Shown here piece by piece: positions 43,362-53,363 of a DNA stretch of 64,000 bases. Source of the DNA: Geobacteraceae bacterium. Lineage in GTDB: Bacteria; Desulfobacterota; Desulfuromonadia; Geobacterales; Pseudopelobacteraceae. The DNA is taken from assembly GCA_025355965.1 (NCBI GenBank), contig JANXYR010000055.1:1-64000 (forward strand). Direction: 5' to 3'. The stretch's first letter is position 1, and each line of letters starts with the position of its first letter. A program made the position numbers and the translations under genes. The notes under the pieces are model-generated. The model saw only the letters and a list, made by a program, of their open reading frames with translations. It ran no database searches and had not been told where the DNA came from.

Positions 43362-45476
43362 TCAGCTTTTATGTTCCTTGTAAAACTGCGCGAAATCATC
43401 TGCCGATAATGGCCTGCTGAAGTAAAAACCCTGTATAACCGAACAGCCTCTTTCCACAAGATATGCAAGCTGCTCCTCAGTTTCAACCCCCTCTGCAACC
43501 AGTTCCATATCCAACCCTTGCGCCATGGCAATGATCGTATTAACCACCGCTGCATCATTTCTAGTTACCAGCATCCGGCGGACAAACGATATATCTATTT
43601 TCAGCTCGTTAATCGGCAAGCGCCCCAGGTATTCAAGCGATGAATAGCCGGTTCCGAAATCATCCAGTGACAATATGACACCGATCTCAGCCAGTGCCGT
43701 CATTTTTTCAAGAGTGCGCGCGCTGTCGACCATGATTATGCTTTCGGTCAGTTCCAGACAGAGGTAACGCGGGTCAAGACCGGTAACTTCGAGTACCCGC
43801 TTGACTGTAACATCAAGATCACTGCGCATGAACTGCAGGGCCGAAATATTAACCGACACGCGCAATACCGGAAGACCAAGCTTCTGCCATTCAACGGCTT
43901 GCGAACAGGCCTGCCATAATACCCATTCGCCAACCGCCACAATCATGCCGCTCTCCTCTAGAATCGGTATAAATATGCCTGGTGGAACGCGGGCTGCACC
44001 GGTCGGAGTCCAACGCAGCAAAGCTTCCACACCGATCACAGTTCCATTAACATGGTCAATCTGTGGCTGATAGTTCAGGCAGAATTCACCAAGGTCAAGT
44101 GCTTTATGAAGCTTTGCCTCCAATTCAAAACGCTCCTCCAACTGGCTGTTCAATTCACGGTTGTATAAGCAGATTGAGTTCTTACCCTCTTTCTTGGCCT
44201 GGTACATGGCTGCTTCGCCATTTTTCAGAAGGCTTTCCGCACATTCGCCATCCTCCGGGTAAAGAACCACACCTATACTCGCAGTAGCAATGATCTCCGT
44301 GCCTCTTATGGTAAAGACATCGTTCATGGCACCGAGAATTTTCTCGGCACGTTGCCTTGCATCATCTGCATCTGTTGACAACGGCGGAATTATCGTAAAT
44401 TCATCCCCAACAAAACGTGATACTACGGAGCTGTGCCCACAGACCGTTTCCAGGCGGCGGGCAATCTCCTTCAGCAAAATATCCCCGAATTTGTGCCCAA
44501 AGGTATCATTTACATATTTGAGATTATCGATATCCAACACCATCAGTGTCAGGTACTGGCTATCGCGGTTGATCAACTCCATCTGCATCTCGAGATACGT
44601 CTGGAAATAATATCGATTCGTCAAGCCGGTCAGAACATCGAAATTTGCCTGATAATAGAGCTGCTCTTCATGGAGCTTGCGGGCGGTAATATCCTCTTTT
44701 ATAGCAACATAATTGGTAATAATGCCGTTCTCATCCTTGATCGGGGCAATACTGTTAAGCTCCCAGTAAAGCTTTCCATCCTTTGCCTTGTTGCAAAACT
44801 CACCCTGCCACTCCTCTCCGGCGGTAATCGTCTTCCACATATAAACGTAATAACTGTCTGGTTGCTTGCCGGATTTAAGGATACGCGGGTTCTGTCCGAT
44901 CACATCTTCACGGCTATAGCCGGATATCACCGTAAATTTTGGATTGACGTATTCAATATTCCCGTTGATATCGGTGATAACAACACTGTTGGCGCTCTGC
45001 TCCACGGCAGTGTTCAACTTGCGCAACTCCGCCGTCCGCTGTTTGACCAGCAGCTCCAGATTTTCATGATAGTCCCGGTTTTCCTTCACCAGCCTGGCTC
45101 TCTCAATACAACTGGCAACCATCAACTCCAGCTCAACCATATCGATAACCGGTTTACTCAGATAATCCCAGGCACCGCGCCGCAAGGCCTCTATCGCATC
45201 CGACAGCACACCGGTACCTGACAGGACAATTATCGGAAGGTTGTCATCAAGTCTTTTGGCCGCTTCTACTACCTCAATACCATCCACATTCGGCATGCGC
45301 AGATCAGTTATGACAACATCCGGATGCAATGTAGATATCTTGTCAATCCCCTCTTGACCATCGCACGCCTGCAGCACGGTAAAGCCGCAGTCTTCAAAAT
45401 AAGCCGCAACGCTGCTTCGGACTGATTCTTCGTCGTCAATGGTCAATAACACAAGATTGCCAGCTTGCAGTTCCAT
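43362..45476 (-). CDS. Receiver-PAS-GGDEF-EAL c-di-GMP phosphodiesterase
   Basis: 704 residues. A receiver domain (phospho-acceptor in VVITDLRMPN, Lys in YLSKPV), a PAS domain (VVITDINGNIEYVNPKF), a GGDEF domain and an EAL domain follow in order. The diguanylate site reads RFVGDEF, with Val replacing the first Gly, so synthase activity is doubtful. The EAL site is whole: VEALLRW, LELTES and DDFGTGYSS. Net output is probably c-di-GMP hydrolysis under phosphorelay control. It overlaps the preceding receiver gene by one base and ends the MCP-kinase-receiver operon. Confidence 0.9.
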   Translation of the reverse strand: MELQAGNLVLLTIDDEESVRSSVAAYFEDCGFTVLQACDGQEGIDKISTLHPDVVITDLRMPNVDGIEVVEAAKRLDDNLPIIVLSGTGVLSDAIEALRRGAWDYLSKPVIDMVELELMVASCIERARLVKENRDYHENLELLVKQRTAELRKLNTAVEQSANSVVITDINGNIEYVNPKFTVISGYSREDVIGQNPRILKSGKQPDSYYVYMWKTITAGEEWQGEFCNKAKDGKLYWELNSIAPIKDENGIITNYVAIKEDITARKLHEEQLYYQANFDVLTGLTNRYYFQTYLEMQMELINRDSQYLTLMVLDIDNLKYVNDTFGHKFGDILLKEIARRLETVCGHSSVVSRFVGDEFTIIPPLSTDADDARQRAEKILGAMNDVFTIRGTEIIATASIGVVLYPEDGECAESLLKNGEAAMYQAKKEGKNSICLYNRELNSQLEERFELEAKLHKALDLGEFCLNYQPQIDHVNGTVIGVEALLRWTPTGAARVPPGIFIPILEESGMIVAVGEWVLWQACSQAVEWQKLGLPVLRVSVNISALQFMRSDLDVTVKRVLEVTGLDPRYLCLELTESIIMVDSARTLEKMTALAEIGVILSLDDFGTGYSSLEYLGRLPINELKIDISFVRRMLVTRNDAAVVNTIIAMAQGLDMELVAEGVETEEQLAYLVERGCSVIQGFYFSRPLSADDFAQFYKEHKS

Positions 45477-45865
45477 TAAAATGGTCTCCCTTTTGCGGCA
45501 ACAAGCTTGATTTTGTCAACCAGCTTAGACAGATAGTGAATCGGCTTTAATATAACGTCATCAGCCGTCATGCCAATAGCTTGCAGTTCCTCTGACAAAG
45601 TGTACAGCATGCCAGTATGAAGCATAAAGCCTGTATAGGGGCAGAGAGCATAAGCAGAGACAATAAACTCCTCACCGTTCATACCAGGCAGACCCATGTC
45701 GGATATACAGACAGCCGGGCTTATAGAAACGATTGACTCCAAAGCTTCCTCAGCGCTGGCAGCACAATGCACACTAAACCCCTCATCCTCCAGATAAGCT
45801 GAAACACAGTCGCGAATCATTTCTTCATCATCAACGAGCAGAACCTTGATATCAGCGTTGTTCAT
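45476..45865 (-). CDS. Single-domain response regulator
   Basis: 129 residues from ATG 45865, overlapping the end of the PAS kinase gene by 14 bases. The receiver has DDEEMIRD acidic residues, phospho-acceptor Asp in VCISDMGLPGMNG and Lys in VILKPIHYLS. With no output domain it may relay phosphate from the neighbouring kinase to the GGDEF/EAL protein. A longer frame to 45973 exists but overlaps the kinase in another frame. Confidence 0.87.
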   Translation of the reverse strand: MNNADIKVLLVDDEEMIRDCVSAYLEDEGFSVHCAASAEEALESIVSISPAVCISDMGLPGMNGEEFIVSAYALCPYTGFMLHTGMLYTLSEELQAIGMTADDVILKPIHYLSKLVDKIKLVAAKGRPF

Positions 45866-47054
45866 TGCCCCCTCCTCTACAAGGAAGCTTAAGCGTAAAA
45901 CAGCTCCCCTCGCCAAGGCACGACCGGACATCGATCGAGCCGTGATGACGATTGGTAATGATGGCATAAGCAACAGATAGCCCCAGACCGGTACCGACGC
46001 CTACCTCCTTGGTAGAAAAAAACGGTTCAAAGACCCGCTGACGGGTGGTTTCATCCATACCCGGGCCGTTGTCTTCAATCTCAATCAGAGCCATACCTTC
46101 GGACAGCCCGGTTCGCACTGTAATTAGCGGCTGCCTGTTCATTGATGCAGAAGAGATAGCCTGAGCAGCATTTTTAAGGATATTCAGCAGTACTTGCTCT
46201 ATCTCCGCCACAACCATCCGTACCGGAGGTATACCAGCATCATAGGAGCGTTGCAGCCTGATCAGATTAAAATGATATTTTTTCTTCATGTCATAATCGG
46301 TGCCGGCTAACTTCATCACTCTATCCAGTAAAACTGAAAGATCGACGTATTCGACACCGGAATCACCCCGGCGACTGAATTGGAGCATATTTGATATAAT
46401 ATCGGAAGCCCTCATACCGGCGCTACGAATGTGACCAATAAAATCAAAGACCCCCCGTTTTTGCAAGTAAGCGCGCACCAGATCGAGACTGACACCAACC
46501 TCGGAAGCAGCTTTATAATTTGCCGGGATATCAGTGGATACCCGCCGCTCGATGTTCTGGGCATGCTGCAAAATGGCCCCGAGCGGATTATTGATCTCAT
46601 GCGCCATACCGGCCGCCATACCGCTAATCATGCTCATCTTTTCAGTCTGAGTCATAAGTTCTTCAATGCGGAGCCGTTCTGTGACATCCTGGCTAATGCC
46701 GATAATAGTCAAAATACCGTTTTCATCAATATGCGGTGTCCCGCGAGAAGTAAACCAGCGCCAACCACGTTCAGCATGTCGGATACGATAAGTAACCTCC
46801 TGAGTAGAGTTGGACTGTATCGCCTTCAAAATAGTTGTTTCGCAGCGAGGAATATCTTCTTGATGGACAAACTCACGGAAATTGTGTCCCACAACTTCAG
46901 ATGGCACATGCCCGAGAATCTTCTCCCAGGCAGGGGAAACATAGACAAAGTCGCCCTCCGTATCCAACGAGAAGATAATGTCACAGGAGTTTTCCACCAG
47001 CATCCGGTAGCGCGATTCACTTTTAAAAAATGTTTCTGATGATTTTGGTGGCAT
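45852..47054 (-). CDS. PAS sensor histidine kinase
   Basis: 400 residues without membrane segments. A PAS/PAC sensor (SRYRMLVENSCDIIFSLD, split) is followed by the dimerisation domain with the phospho-His in GMAHEINNPLGAI, and the ATPase with N box LNILKNAAQA, G1 IEDNGPGMD, F box VFEPFFSTK and G2 GTGLGLSVAY. All catalytic boxes are intact. It lies between a chemoreceptor and a receiver gene on one strand. Confidence 0.92.
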   Translation of the reverse strand: MPPKSSETFFKSESRYRMLVENSCDIIFSLDTEGDFVYVSPAWEKILGHVPSEVVGHNFREFVHQEDIPRCETTILKAIQSNSTQEVTYRIRHAERGWRWFTSRGTPHIDENGILTIIGISQDVTERLRIEELMTQTEKMSMISGMAAGMAHEINNPLGAILQHAQNIERRVSTDIPANYKAASEVGVSLDLVRAYLQKRGVFDFIGHIRSAGMRASDIISNMLQFSRRGDSGVEYVDLSVLLDRVMKLAGTDYDMKKKYHFNLIRLQRSYDAGIPPVRMVVAEIEQVLLNILKNAAQAISSASMNRQPLITVRTGLSEGMALIEIEDNGPGMDETTRQRVFEPFFSTKEVGVGTGLGLSVAYAIITNRHHGSIDVRSCLGEGSCFTLKLPCRGGGNEQR

Positions 47055-47070
47055 AACTTGTTCCTTAGGT

Positions 47071-47126
47071 TTCGACTCCGCTCAGCCAACAGTCAGGGAG
47101 AAGGGTGGTCCCTGAGCGGAGTCGAA
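47071..47126. repeat. Inverted repeat with TTCGACTCCGCTCAG arms
   Basis: Perfect 15-base arms at 47071-47085 and 47112-47126. Units of this kind are widespread intergenic repeats in bacteria. It sits between the MCP stop and the PAS kinase start, where a hairpin in the message could reduce read-through. Confidence 0.75.
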
Positions 47127-47129
47127 GGG

Positions 47130-48773
47130 TTACAACTTGAACTGTCCGACAAGCTCTTTCAACTCTTCCGCCTGACGGGAAACATCATTGGCGGCAACTG
47201 CAGTTTCATGCAGGGCGTGGTCATTTTGCTTGGCCAAATCGTTCAGGTTCATGACGTTGCTGCTGATCTCGCGGGTCGTAGCGGTCTGTTCTTCGGCAGC
47301 GGTTGCAATCTGACTGATCTGCTCGGTTACATCGTTGATGATGTCGAGGATTTCCTGTAACGAACGACCGGAGTCAGCAGTATGGCTGGTCCCCTGCTCA
47401 ACCTGGGTCACACTCTGTTCCATTGAGGTGACCGCATCTTTGGTTTCTTTCTGAATGGCCTTGATCATTTCGCCGATCTCTTTGGTAGCACGGGTGGTAC
47501 GTTCGGCAAGGGCACGCACTTCGTCGGCAACAACCGCAAAGCCCCTTCCCTGTTCGCCGGCACGGGCTGCTTCAATAGCGGCATTCAGGGCCAGCAAGTT
47601 GGTCTGATCGGCGATGTCTTCGATAGTGCCGATGATAGCGCCGATCTGTTCTGAGCGGACTCCAAGTGCGCCAACGGTACTGGCGGCATTTTGAACCCGC
47701 TCAGCGATTGTGCTCATTACGGCGATTGATTGGCCGACGACAGCTACACCCTGGTTAGCTTTCTGGGTTGCGCCATTGGCGTTGGTGGCAGCGTGGTGAC
47801 AATTATTGGCGATGTCGCCGGAAGTGGCCGACATCTCTTCACCGGCGGTTGCCAGTGAGGTGGATTGTGAGGAAAGTTGAGCAATACTATCGGTCATCTG
47901 TTTTGTTGTCTGCTGAAGCTGCAGTGAAGATGAAGCCAGTTGCAGTGAGCTGCCGGAAACCTGGCAGATAATGCCGTGCAGTTTGCCGATAAAGGTATTG
48001 AACCATTCGCTCAGTTCGCCGATCTCGTTCTTGCCGAGGACCGGCAGACGGCGGGTCAAGTCACCTTCACCCTGGGCGATGTCCCTGATGGTATCGACCA
48101 CAGCCTTGATCGGACCGGTAATGGTACGGGAGACCAGCCATGCAAGCAGTATACTGAGCGCCAGGATGCCAAACAGGGCAATGCCGATACCGATCTGGAT
48201 CTGACGGACATGGGCGGTCACATCATCAACGTAGATACCGGTACCGATCACCCAGCCCCACGGCTGGTACAGTTCAACATAAGAAATTTTGGGTACCGGT
48301 TGAGAGTTGCCTGGTTTGGACCAGGCATAATCAACAAAGCCTTTCCCTTTGTCCTTGCATACCTGGACCATCTCCACAAATAGCGCCTTACCGTTGGGGT
48401 CCTTGTTTTCGCTCAGGTCCTTGCCGTTCAGTTCCGGCTTGAGAGGGTGCATAACCATTTTAGGACCAAGATCGTTGATCCAGAGATAGTTATTTCCATC
48501 GTATCGCATGGCGCCAATCCGCTCGGCAGCACGCTTCTGAGCTTCTTCTTTCGTGAGGGTTCCAGCTTCCACCTGTTTTTGGTAGGAAAACAGCAGACTG
48601 GTTGTTTCCTGCACCAGATAGCTGACGGTCGCTTTTTTCTCTGCCATGATCAGCCCGCGGATAAAAGGCACCAGCGCAAACATTGTAGCGAGAACCAACA
48701 CCAACCATGTCAGCAGTGACAGGCTCATTATCTTCGTAAAAATACCCCAGTCCTTGTACGCCTTGAATTGCAT
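47130..48773 (-). CDS. Methyl-accepting chemotaxis protein with single Cache sensor
   Basis: 547 residues from ATG 48773 (GAGGAGG upstream). A membrane helix near residue 20-45, a periplasmic single-Cache domain ([20 protein letters not shown], then [12 protein letters not shown]) and a second helix near 205-225 are followed by a HAMP domain and a signalling domain whose hairpin tip reads [20 protein letters not shown]. It responds to a small ligand, often a carboxylate. It starts an operon with a kinase and c-di-GMP enzyme, so it may signal to those rather than to flagella. Confidence 0.93.
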   Translation of the reverse strand: MQFKAYKDWGIFTKIMSLSLLTWLVLVLATMFALVPFIRGLIMAEKKATVSYLVQETTSLLFSYQKQVEAGTLTKEEAQKRAAERIGAMRYDGNNYLWINDLGPKMVMHPLKPELNGKDLSENKDPNGKALFVEMVQVCKDKGKGFVDYAWSKPGNSQPVPKISYVELYQPWGWVIGTGIYVDDVTAHVRQIQIGIGIALFGILALSILLAWLVSRTITGPIKAVVDTIRDIAQGEGDLTRRLPVLGKNEIGELSEWFNTFIGKLHGIICQVSGSSLQLASSSLQLQQTTKQMTDSIAQLSSQSTSLATAGEEMSATSGDIANNCHHAATNANGATQKANQGVAVVGQSIAVMSTIAERVQNAASTVGALGVRSEQIGAIIGTIEDIADQTNLLALNAAIEAARAGEQGRGFAVVADEVRALAERTTRATKEIGEMIKAIQKETKDAVTSMEQSVTQVEQGTSHTADSGRSLQEILDIINDVTEQISQIATAAEEQTATTREISSNVMNLNDLAKQNDHALHETAVAANDVSRQAEELKELVGQFKL

Positions 48774-48838
48774 ATTGCCTCCTCGTAATACCAACGCTCT
48801 TGATACGTATAGATTGTAGATTTGTATCTAGATCAGAG

Positions 48839-48854
48839 AGCAGAGAACGTGCCA
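48839..48854 (-). promoter_or_regulatory. Sigma-54 promoter of the MCP operon
   Basis: The minus strand reads TGGCACGTTCTCTGCT: GG and GC ten bases apart, one change (C for T) from TTGC in the -12 element. It points at the MCP ATG 66 bases away. The NtrC-type activator gene is immediately upstream. Confidence 0.75.
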
Positions 48855-49040
48855 GAGGAATGAATATTAATTTTCAGTAAATACGGATAGTTATGAGTTT
48901 GTTTTTGGATGGGGGCTGCGACATAAATTGACTGATGCAAGCGCATTGTGTGGTTATATCTGATTTATCGGCATGTTACAGGATGTGCCAGATGTTGCAG
49001 CAGCAACTTTTGTCGCAGGGGGAGGATTCCCGCCAGCTCA

Positions 49041-50450
49041 TTATCCCTGCCGCGACAACCTTTTGTTAAGCGCCTGGCGGGTGATCCCCAGATATGCAGC
49101 GGCCAAACGCTGATTATTGTCAGCCATACGCAACGCCTCGGAGATCAGAAGATCCTCAGCCACCTTTAGAGTCGGGAACTTTTCGGCGAAAGGGCAGACC
49201 GGACAAAGGCTGCTGACCGGGACAGAAAATACGTTGGGGCGCAGACCGCTGTCGATCGCTGTCACTATCGACTCCAGCGACAAAGTGTGACTCACAGAAC
49301 GGGCAACGGCATCATGGATTATCGCTTCCAGCTCGCGGATATTGCCGGGAAAACGGTAGGCAGCCAGATAACGGTTCAATTCAGGCGGAGCGTTCGGAGT
49401 CATTTTACCAAGCAAAGCAGATGCCTTCTCCATAAAATGCGCCGTCAGCAGCGGTAGATCTTCGGGACGGTTACGGAGCGGCGGAAGCTCCACACGGTGG
49501 CTGCAGAGCCTGTAATACAGATCAGGACGAAATGTGCCCTGTTCCATCTTGAGTTTCAGATCAGCATGAGTGGCCGCCACAATCCGGACGTCACTCCTCA
49601 GCACCTTGTCGGCACCGAGCGGCAGGTATTCGCCCTCCTGCAGCAGCCTCAGAAGTTTGACCTGTGAACCGGGCGCCAGATCGCCGATCTCGTCCAAGAA
49701 AAGTGTGCCGCCTGACGCCTGGCGTATCAAGCCCTCGCGGACACGGTCAGCGCCGGTAAAGGCCCCGCGCAGATGACCGAAAAGTGTGTCGCTGAACATA
49801 CTGTCATCCAACCCGGCCAGGTTTATCGCCACAAACGGACCACCCAGTCCGCTTAAAGTATGGACCGCCCTTGCAATCAGCTCTTTGCCGGTACCGGTTT
49901 CTCCGGTAATCAGGACCGGTTGTCGTGATGGAGCGACAGATTCAAGATACAGAAAAATAGCGCGCATCCGGGATGAAGACGTGATGATGCTGCTGAAAGC
50001 GGACTCGTTCCCCAACGTCCCGTCAGAAAGGTGGCGACGCAGGCGCTCCAGCTCATATTTTGTACGGGCTCGTTCAAGAGAACGTTCCAGCATGATCTGC
50101 AGTTCTTCAAGATTCCCTATCGGCTTGGAAAGATAATCCCAAGCCCCCAAACGCATGGCCCGCACCGCCTCATTGACCTCACCTACTCCTGAAACTACCA
50201 CAATCGGCGTGAATTCAGATTCTGCCGCAATCGCTTCCACCAGTGCAAAACCATCCATCACCGGCATCCGCAGATCGGTCATGACAATGTCCGGACGCTG
50301 GTTTCTGAACTGTTCCAGCCCGATTTGGCCGTTTTCAGCTGACAGAACCCGGAAACCCATGTCGTCGAGAAAAACCGTCAACGACTCCCGGACATACCGT
50401 TCATCTTCGACCACCAGGATAGTCGGCTGTTTTTCGGTAAATGTTTTCAT
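49041..50450 (-). CDS. Sigma-54-dependent response regulator, NtrC type
   Basis: 469 residues: a receiver (phospho-acceptor in VMTDLRMPV, Lys in YLSKPI), an AAA+ domain with Walker A GETGTGKE, the sigma-54-contacting GAFTGA loop and Walker B GGTLFLDEIGD, then a Fis-type helix-turn-helix (LAAAYLGITRQALNKRL). A CPVCPF pair lies in the linker. It begins 27 bases after pelG and is probably the last gene of the pel operon. The hybrid kinase upstream of pelA is a natural phosphate donor. Confidence 0.94.
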   Translation of the reverse strand: MKTFTEKQPTILVVEDERYVRESLTVFLDDMGFRVLSAENGQIGLEQFRNQRPDIVMTDLRMPVMDGFALVEAIAAESEFTPIVVVSGVGEVNEAVRAMRLGAWDYLSKPIGNLEELQIMLERSLERARTKYELERLRRHLSDGTLGNESAFSSIITSSSRMRAIFLYLESVAPSRQPVLITGETGTGKELIARAVHTLSGLGGPFVAINLAGLDDSMFSDTLFGHLRGAFTGADRVREGLIRQASGGTLFLDEIGDLAPGSQVKLLRLLQEGEYLPLGADKVLRSDVRIVAATHADLKLKMEQGTFRPDLYYRLCSHRVELPPLRNRPEDLPLLTAHFMEKASALLGKMTPNAPPELNRYLAAYRFPGNIRELEAIIHDAVARSVSHTLSLESIVTAIDSGLRPNVFSVPVSSLCPVCPFAEKFPTLKVAEDLLISEALRMADNNQRLAAAYLGITRQALNKRLSRQG

Positions 50451-50477
50451 ATTTGGCTCGTAACCGTCTTCCTTGAC

Positions 50478-51848
50478 TTATTGCAGCATGAACGTTTCGT
50501 ATTCCAGACTGGTCAAATCACGATCCAGAACAAAAAGTCCACACATTATGGTTATACAGAGCGAGACGGCAAAACCATACCCATAATAAAATGGTCCCAT
50601 CCTGATTGACAAAAGGCTGAGCAGAAAGTTGAGTGCCGTAAACAGCATCGTCAGGGACAATGCTCGCCTGCGCCGGTCCAGATAAAAATAAATATTGAGA
50701 ATACCCAGTAACACGACCTGAAAACCTGCTCCGGCAACATCGATGTAGAGCAACGGCAGGAATACCGTGGGAATACCCAGCATTCCAAGCAGAGAGCGAC
50801 CCATAATAAATACGGCAATAGTGGCAATGGCCTGTGTCTTGATGATATCATAAATACCCTCTCGCGCCATGCGTACCATTTCGTCCTTCATCTCTTTGAT
50901 ATATGAAAGTGAGCCCCCCTCACGCACAGCATCGTAGTAACGGTCGTAGTATTCGACAAAGTCTGTCTCCATGCGCACAAGGAATACTGCCATGCCAGGC
51001 AAAATTGCCAGATACGCCAAAAATACCGGCAAATCGTAAATTTCAGAGGCGTTCAAAGGGCCGATGACATTGGTCCCGGTATAGGGATGAAACCAGAACA
51101 CAAATTTGTCTGCCCAGATGCCAAGATTATAAAACAGGCCGATAAAAACCAACGCCGGATAAATCCGCCCCTTACGCAAAAAGTCAAACTCTATCATAAC
51201 TCGTGAAGGGTAGTTTTTGAAGACGACAATCAGCATCCCCATAAGCAGTACAAACTGACCTATCAGAAAGGCCAGCATAAGCCCTTCAAGACCCCACACC
51301 CTTAAAAACAACACCAAAATAAGAGAAGTGCCATATCCCGCAGCAAAATTCAGAAGTATGGCTTTGTATGCTTTAAGTCCGGAAAGCAGAATTGCTCCAA
51401 TCCAGACATCTGAAAGAATAACAAATGTTGTGGCAAACAGCAGCCTGAAATAAAGTGAATTCTTCGGGAAAAGGAAGTATGTCATTGGAAATGCAACCAT
51501 ACCGCCAATAATAGTGACCAGGAACAGTAACCCTATCAGGTTCGGCATCAGGCGGTAATGCTCTTTTTCAAATATCCTGTCGGCACAATATCTGGTAAAA
51601 GCCAACTGGGTCAGGCCGGTATAGATAAGCGACATTGCAATAAGATAGGTGATACAGACCTGAAAATGTGAAACCAATATATTCGGGATAACCATCGGAA
51701 CAGAGATAATGCCGATAATAATTACTGCCAGAATAGAGAGTATCCATGGGCCGGAACTGATAATGCCGGCGTAAGCATAGGTCTGCAGCAGGGAAAAATA
51801 GGAATCCCGCTTGAGAAGCTTGCGTAGTTCGAAGCCGATTCCGGCCAT
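50478..51848 (-). CDS. pelG: Pel polysaccharide export membrane protein PelG
   Basis: 456 residues, the length known for PelG. It starts MAGIGFELRKLLKRDSYFSL, a PelG hallmark, and has about twelve membrane helices of a polysaccharide transporter/flippase-like fold. In the Pel system it works with PelD, PelE and PelF at the inner membrane. It shares one base with pelF. Confidence 0.95.
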   Translation of the reverse strand: MAGIGFELRKLLKRDSYFSLLQTYAYAGIISSGPWILSILAVIIIGIISVPMVIPNILVSHFQVCITYLIAMSLIYTGLTQLAFTRYCADRIFEKEHYRLMPNLIGLLFLVTIIGGMVAFPMTYFLFPKNSLYFRLLFATTFVILSDVWIGAILLSGLKAYKAILLNFAAGYGTSLILVLFLRVWGLEGLMLAFLIGQFVLLMGMLIVVFKNYPSRVMIEFDFLRKGRIYPALVFIGLFYNLGIWADKFVFWFHPYTGTNVIGPLNASEIYDLPVFLAYLAILPGMAVFLVRMETDFVEYYDRYYDAVREGGSLSYIKEMKDEMVRMAREGIYDIIKTQAIATIAVFIMGRSLLGMLGIPTVFLPLLYIDVAGAGFQVVLLGILNIYFYLDRRRRALSLTMLFTALNFLLSLLSIRMGPFYYGYGFAVSLCITIMCGLFVLDRDLTSLEYETFMLQ

Positions 51849-53359
51849 CAGTTCATCCCCTTCCGGTAAAGTTGGCGATAGCTGTCAAACATACGCTCCT
51901 GCGAATAAAAACACTCTACGCGTGCAATTGCTGACCGGCGCGCCCGTCGCCACTCTTCAGGGTTGCTCAGAAGTTGCAGAATCTCCGTTGCCATGGCCTG
52001 CGGGTCGTTGATGCCGACAACCCCACCGGCAGCTCCGATAGCTTCATCTTCTTCTCCAAACCCCATAATCAGTTGCCTGCAGGCACCAACGTCGGTAGAG
52101 ACCACCGGGAGTCCCGCCGCGAAAGCCTCCAGAATAACAAGTGGCAGCCCTTCACTGACGGAGCTAAGCACCAACACTCCGGTTTTAGGAAATATTTCCA
52201 CCGGATTCTGAAATCCCATAAAAATGACCTGATTATCAAGTACAAGACTTTCAGTGAGCGACTTGCATTCAGCAGCGTACTCCGGGTCTTCGTCCTCAGG
52301 ACCTATTATCCACCCCTGAACTGTTGGGATATGGTTTGCGATGATACGAATAGCACGGATGAATGTTTTGATATCCTTGATTGGAACGACCCTGCCAAGC
52401 AGTGTCAACACCATCGGCGGCTCCTCCGGCTGATCATTCCTTAACGGGGCATAGCGGGCGATATTGATGCCATTCGGTACGACATGAGCGCGTTCAGGCA
52501 GTGCACCATCGGCTATTTCACGTTCTCTGGCACCATCATAAAGCGATATGATTGTGCCGGAAGCGTTATAACAGAAGCGGCCGATAGTCTCAAAAAAACG
52601 GATCCAAAGGTCACGAAAAAAGCTGATCTCAGTTGGATCTTTTTGAAGTGCATTACGATTATCCTGTATCCAGCTGCTCTGAATTAAATCAATGCGGCGC
52701 TCTTTTGTATAAATGCCATGCTCGGACAATATCAGAGGGCGATCGGCACTGTAATGCAGCAATGACCCGAGAAAGCCGGCATACCCGGTTGAGACTGTGT
52801 GATACACCCTGGCCGGGATCAGATTACTGGCTATTTCGGCCAAGAGCCAGATAGGAGCGTGCATGTTGCGGACTGTCCAGAAATAGTCCACAAATGAAGG
52901 ATCGGTACAACGTTCCTCAAAAAGTTCTGAAATCAGCTCCCAGGACTGCCTAGAATAAAGAAACTGCCTGTAATCGATCCCTTTGTCCGGATTCATATAA
53001 AAGTCCAGATCCTTGATCGAATGACTGAGAGTACTTGCATCCGGCATAAGAAACCAGGCATGCAGATCCCTGATTATTTTGAACACTTCCTTGTTACCTT
53101 CATGGGCAACAATCTTCGGTTTTGTCCGGGGATCCTGCAGATAATGGACTTCCAGATGTACCAGGTTTTCAGGAAGTTCATACTTCATGCCACCATAATC
53201 CTCACGGCTGCTGCCGATAAAGACAGCACCGAAGCGGTATTCCGGAAAGCCGCGGATAATCTGGTTTACCCAACTTGAAACACCACCGCTTACGTAGGGA
53301 AATGTTCCCTCGAGAAGCAGCATGATATCAACCTGGTCTGTTTTTGGAAAATTATCCAT
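51848..53359 (-). CDS. pelF: Pel polysaccharide glycosyltransferase PelF
   Basis: 503 residues, near the Pseudomonas length. A GT4 enzyme: LLLEGTFPYVSGGVSSWVNQ (split at 20 residues) at the start, and LTLLGRVVPIKDIKTFI and SVSEGLPLVILEAFAAGLPVV-type donor-binding parts in the C-terminal domain. It is a soluble cytoplasmic enzyme that polymerises the amino-sugar chain, using UDP-linked donor in the known system. It lies four bases after pelE. Confidence 0.95.
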   Translation of the reverse strand: MDNFPKTDQVDIMLLLEGTFPYVSGGVSSWVNQIIRGFPEYRFGAVFIGSSREDYGGMKYELPENLVHLEVHYLQDPRTKPKIVAHEGNKEVFKIIRDLHAWFLMPDASTLSHSIKDLDFYMNPDKGIDYRQFLYSRQSWELISELFEERCTDPSFVDYFWTVRNMHAPIWLLAEIASNLIPARVYHTVSTGYAGFLGSLLHYSADRPLILSEHGIYTKERRIDLIQSSWIQDNRNALQKDPTEISFFRDLWIRFFETIGRFCYNASGTIISLYDGAREREIADGALPERAHVVPNGINIARYAPLRNDQPEEPPMVLTLLGRVVPIKDIKTFIRAIRIIANHIPTVQGWIIGPEDEDPEYAAECKSLTESLVLDNQVIFMGFQNPVEIFPKTGVLVLSSVSEGLPLVILEAFAAGLPVVSTDVGACRQLIMGFGEEDEAIGAAGGVVGINDPQAMATEILQLLSNPEEWRRARRSAIARVECFYSQERMFDSYRQLYRKGMN

Positions 53360-53363
53360 CCGG

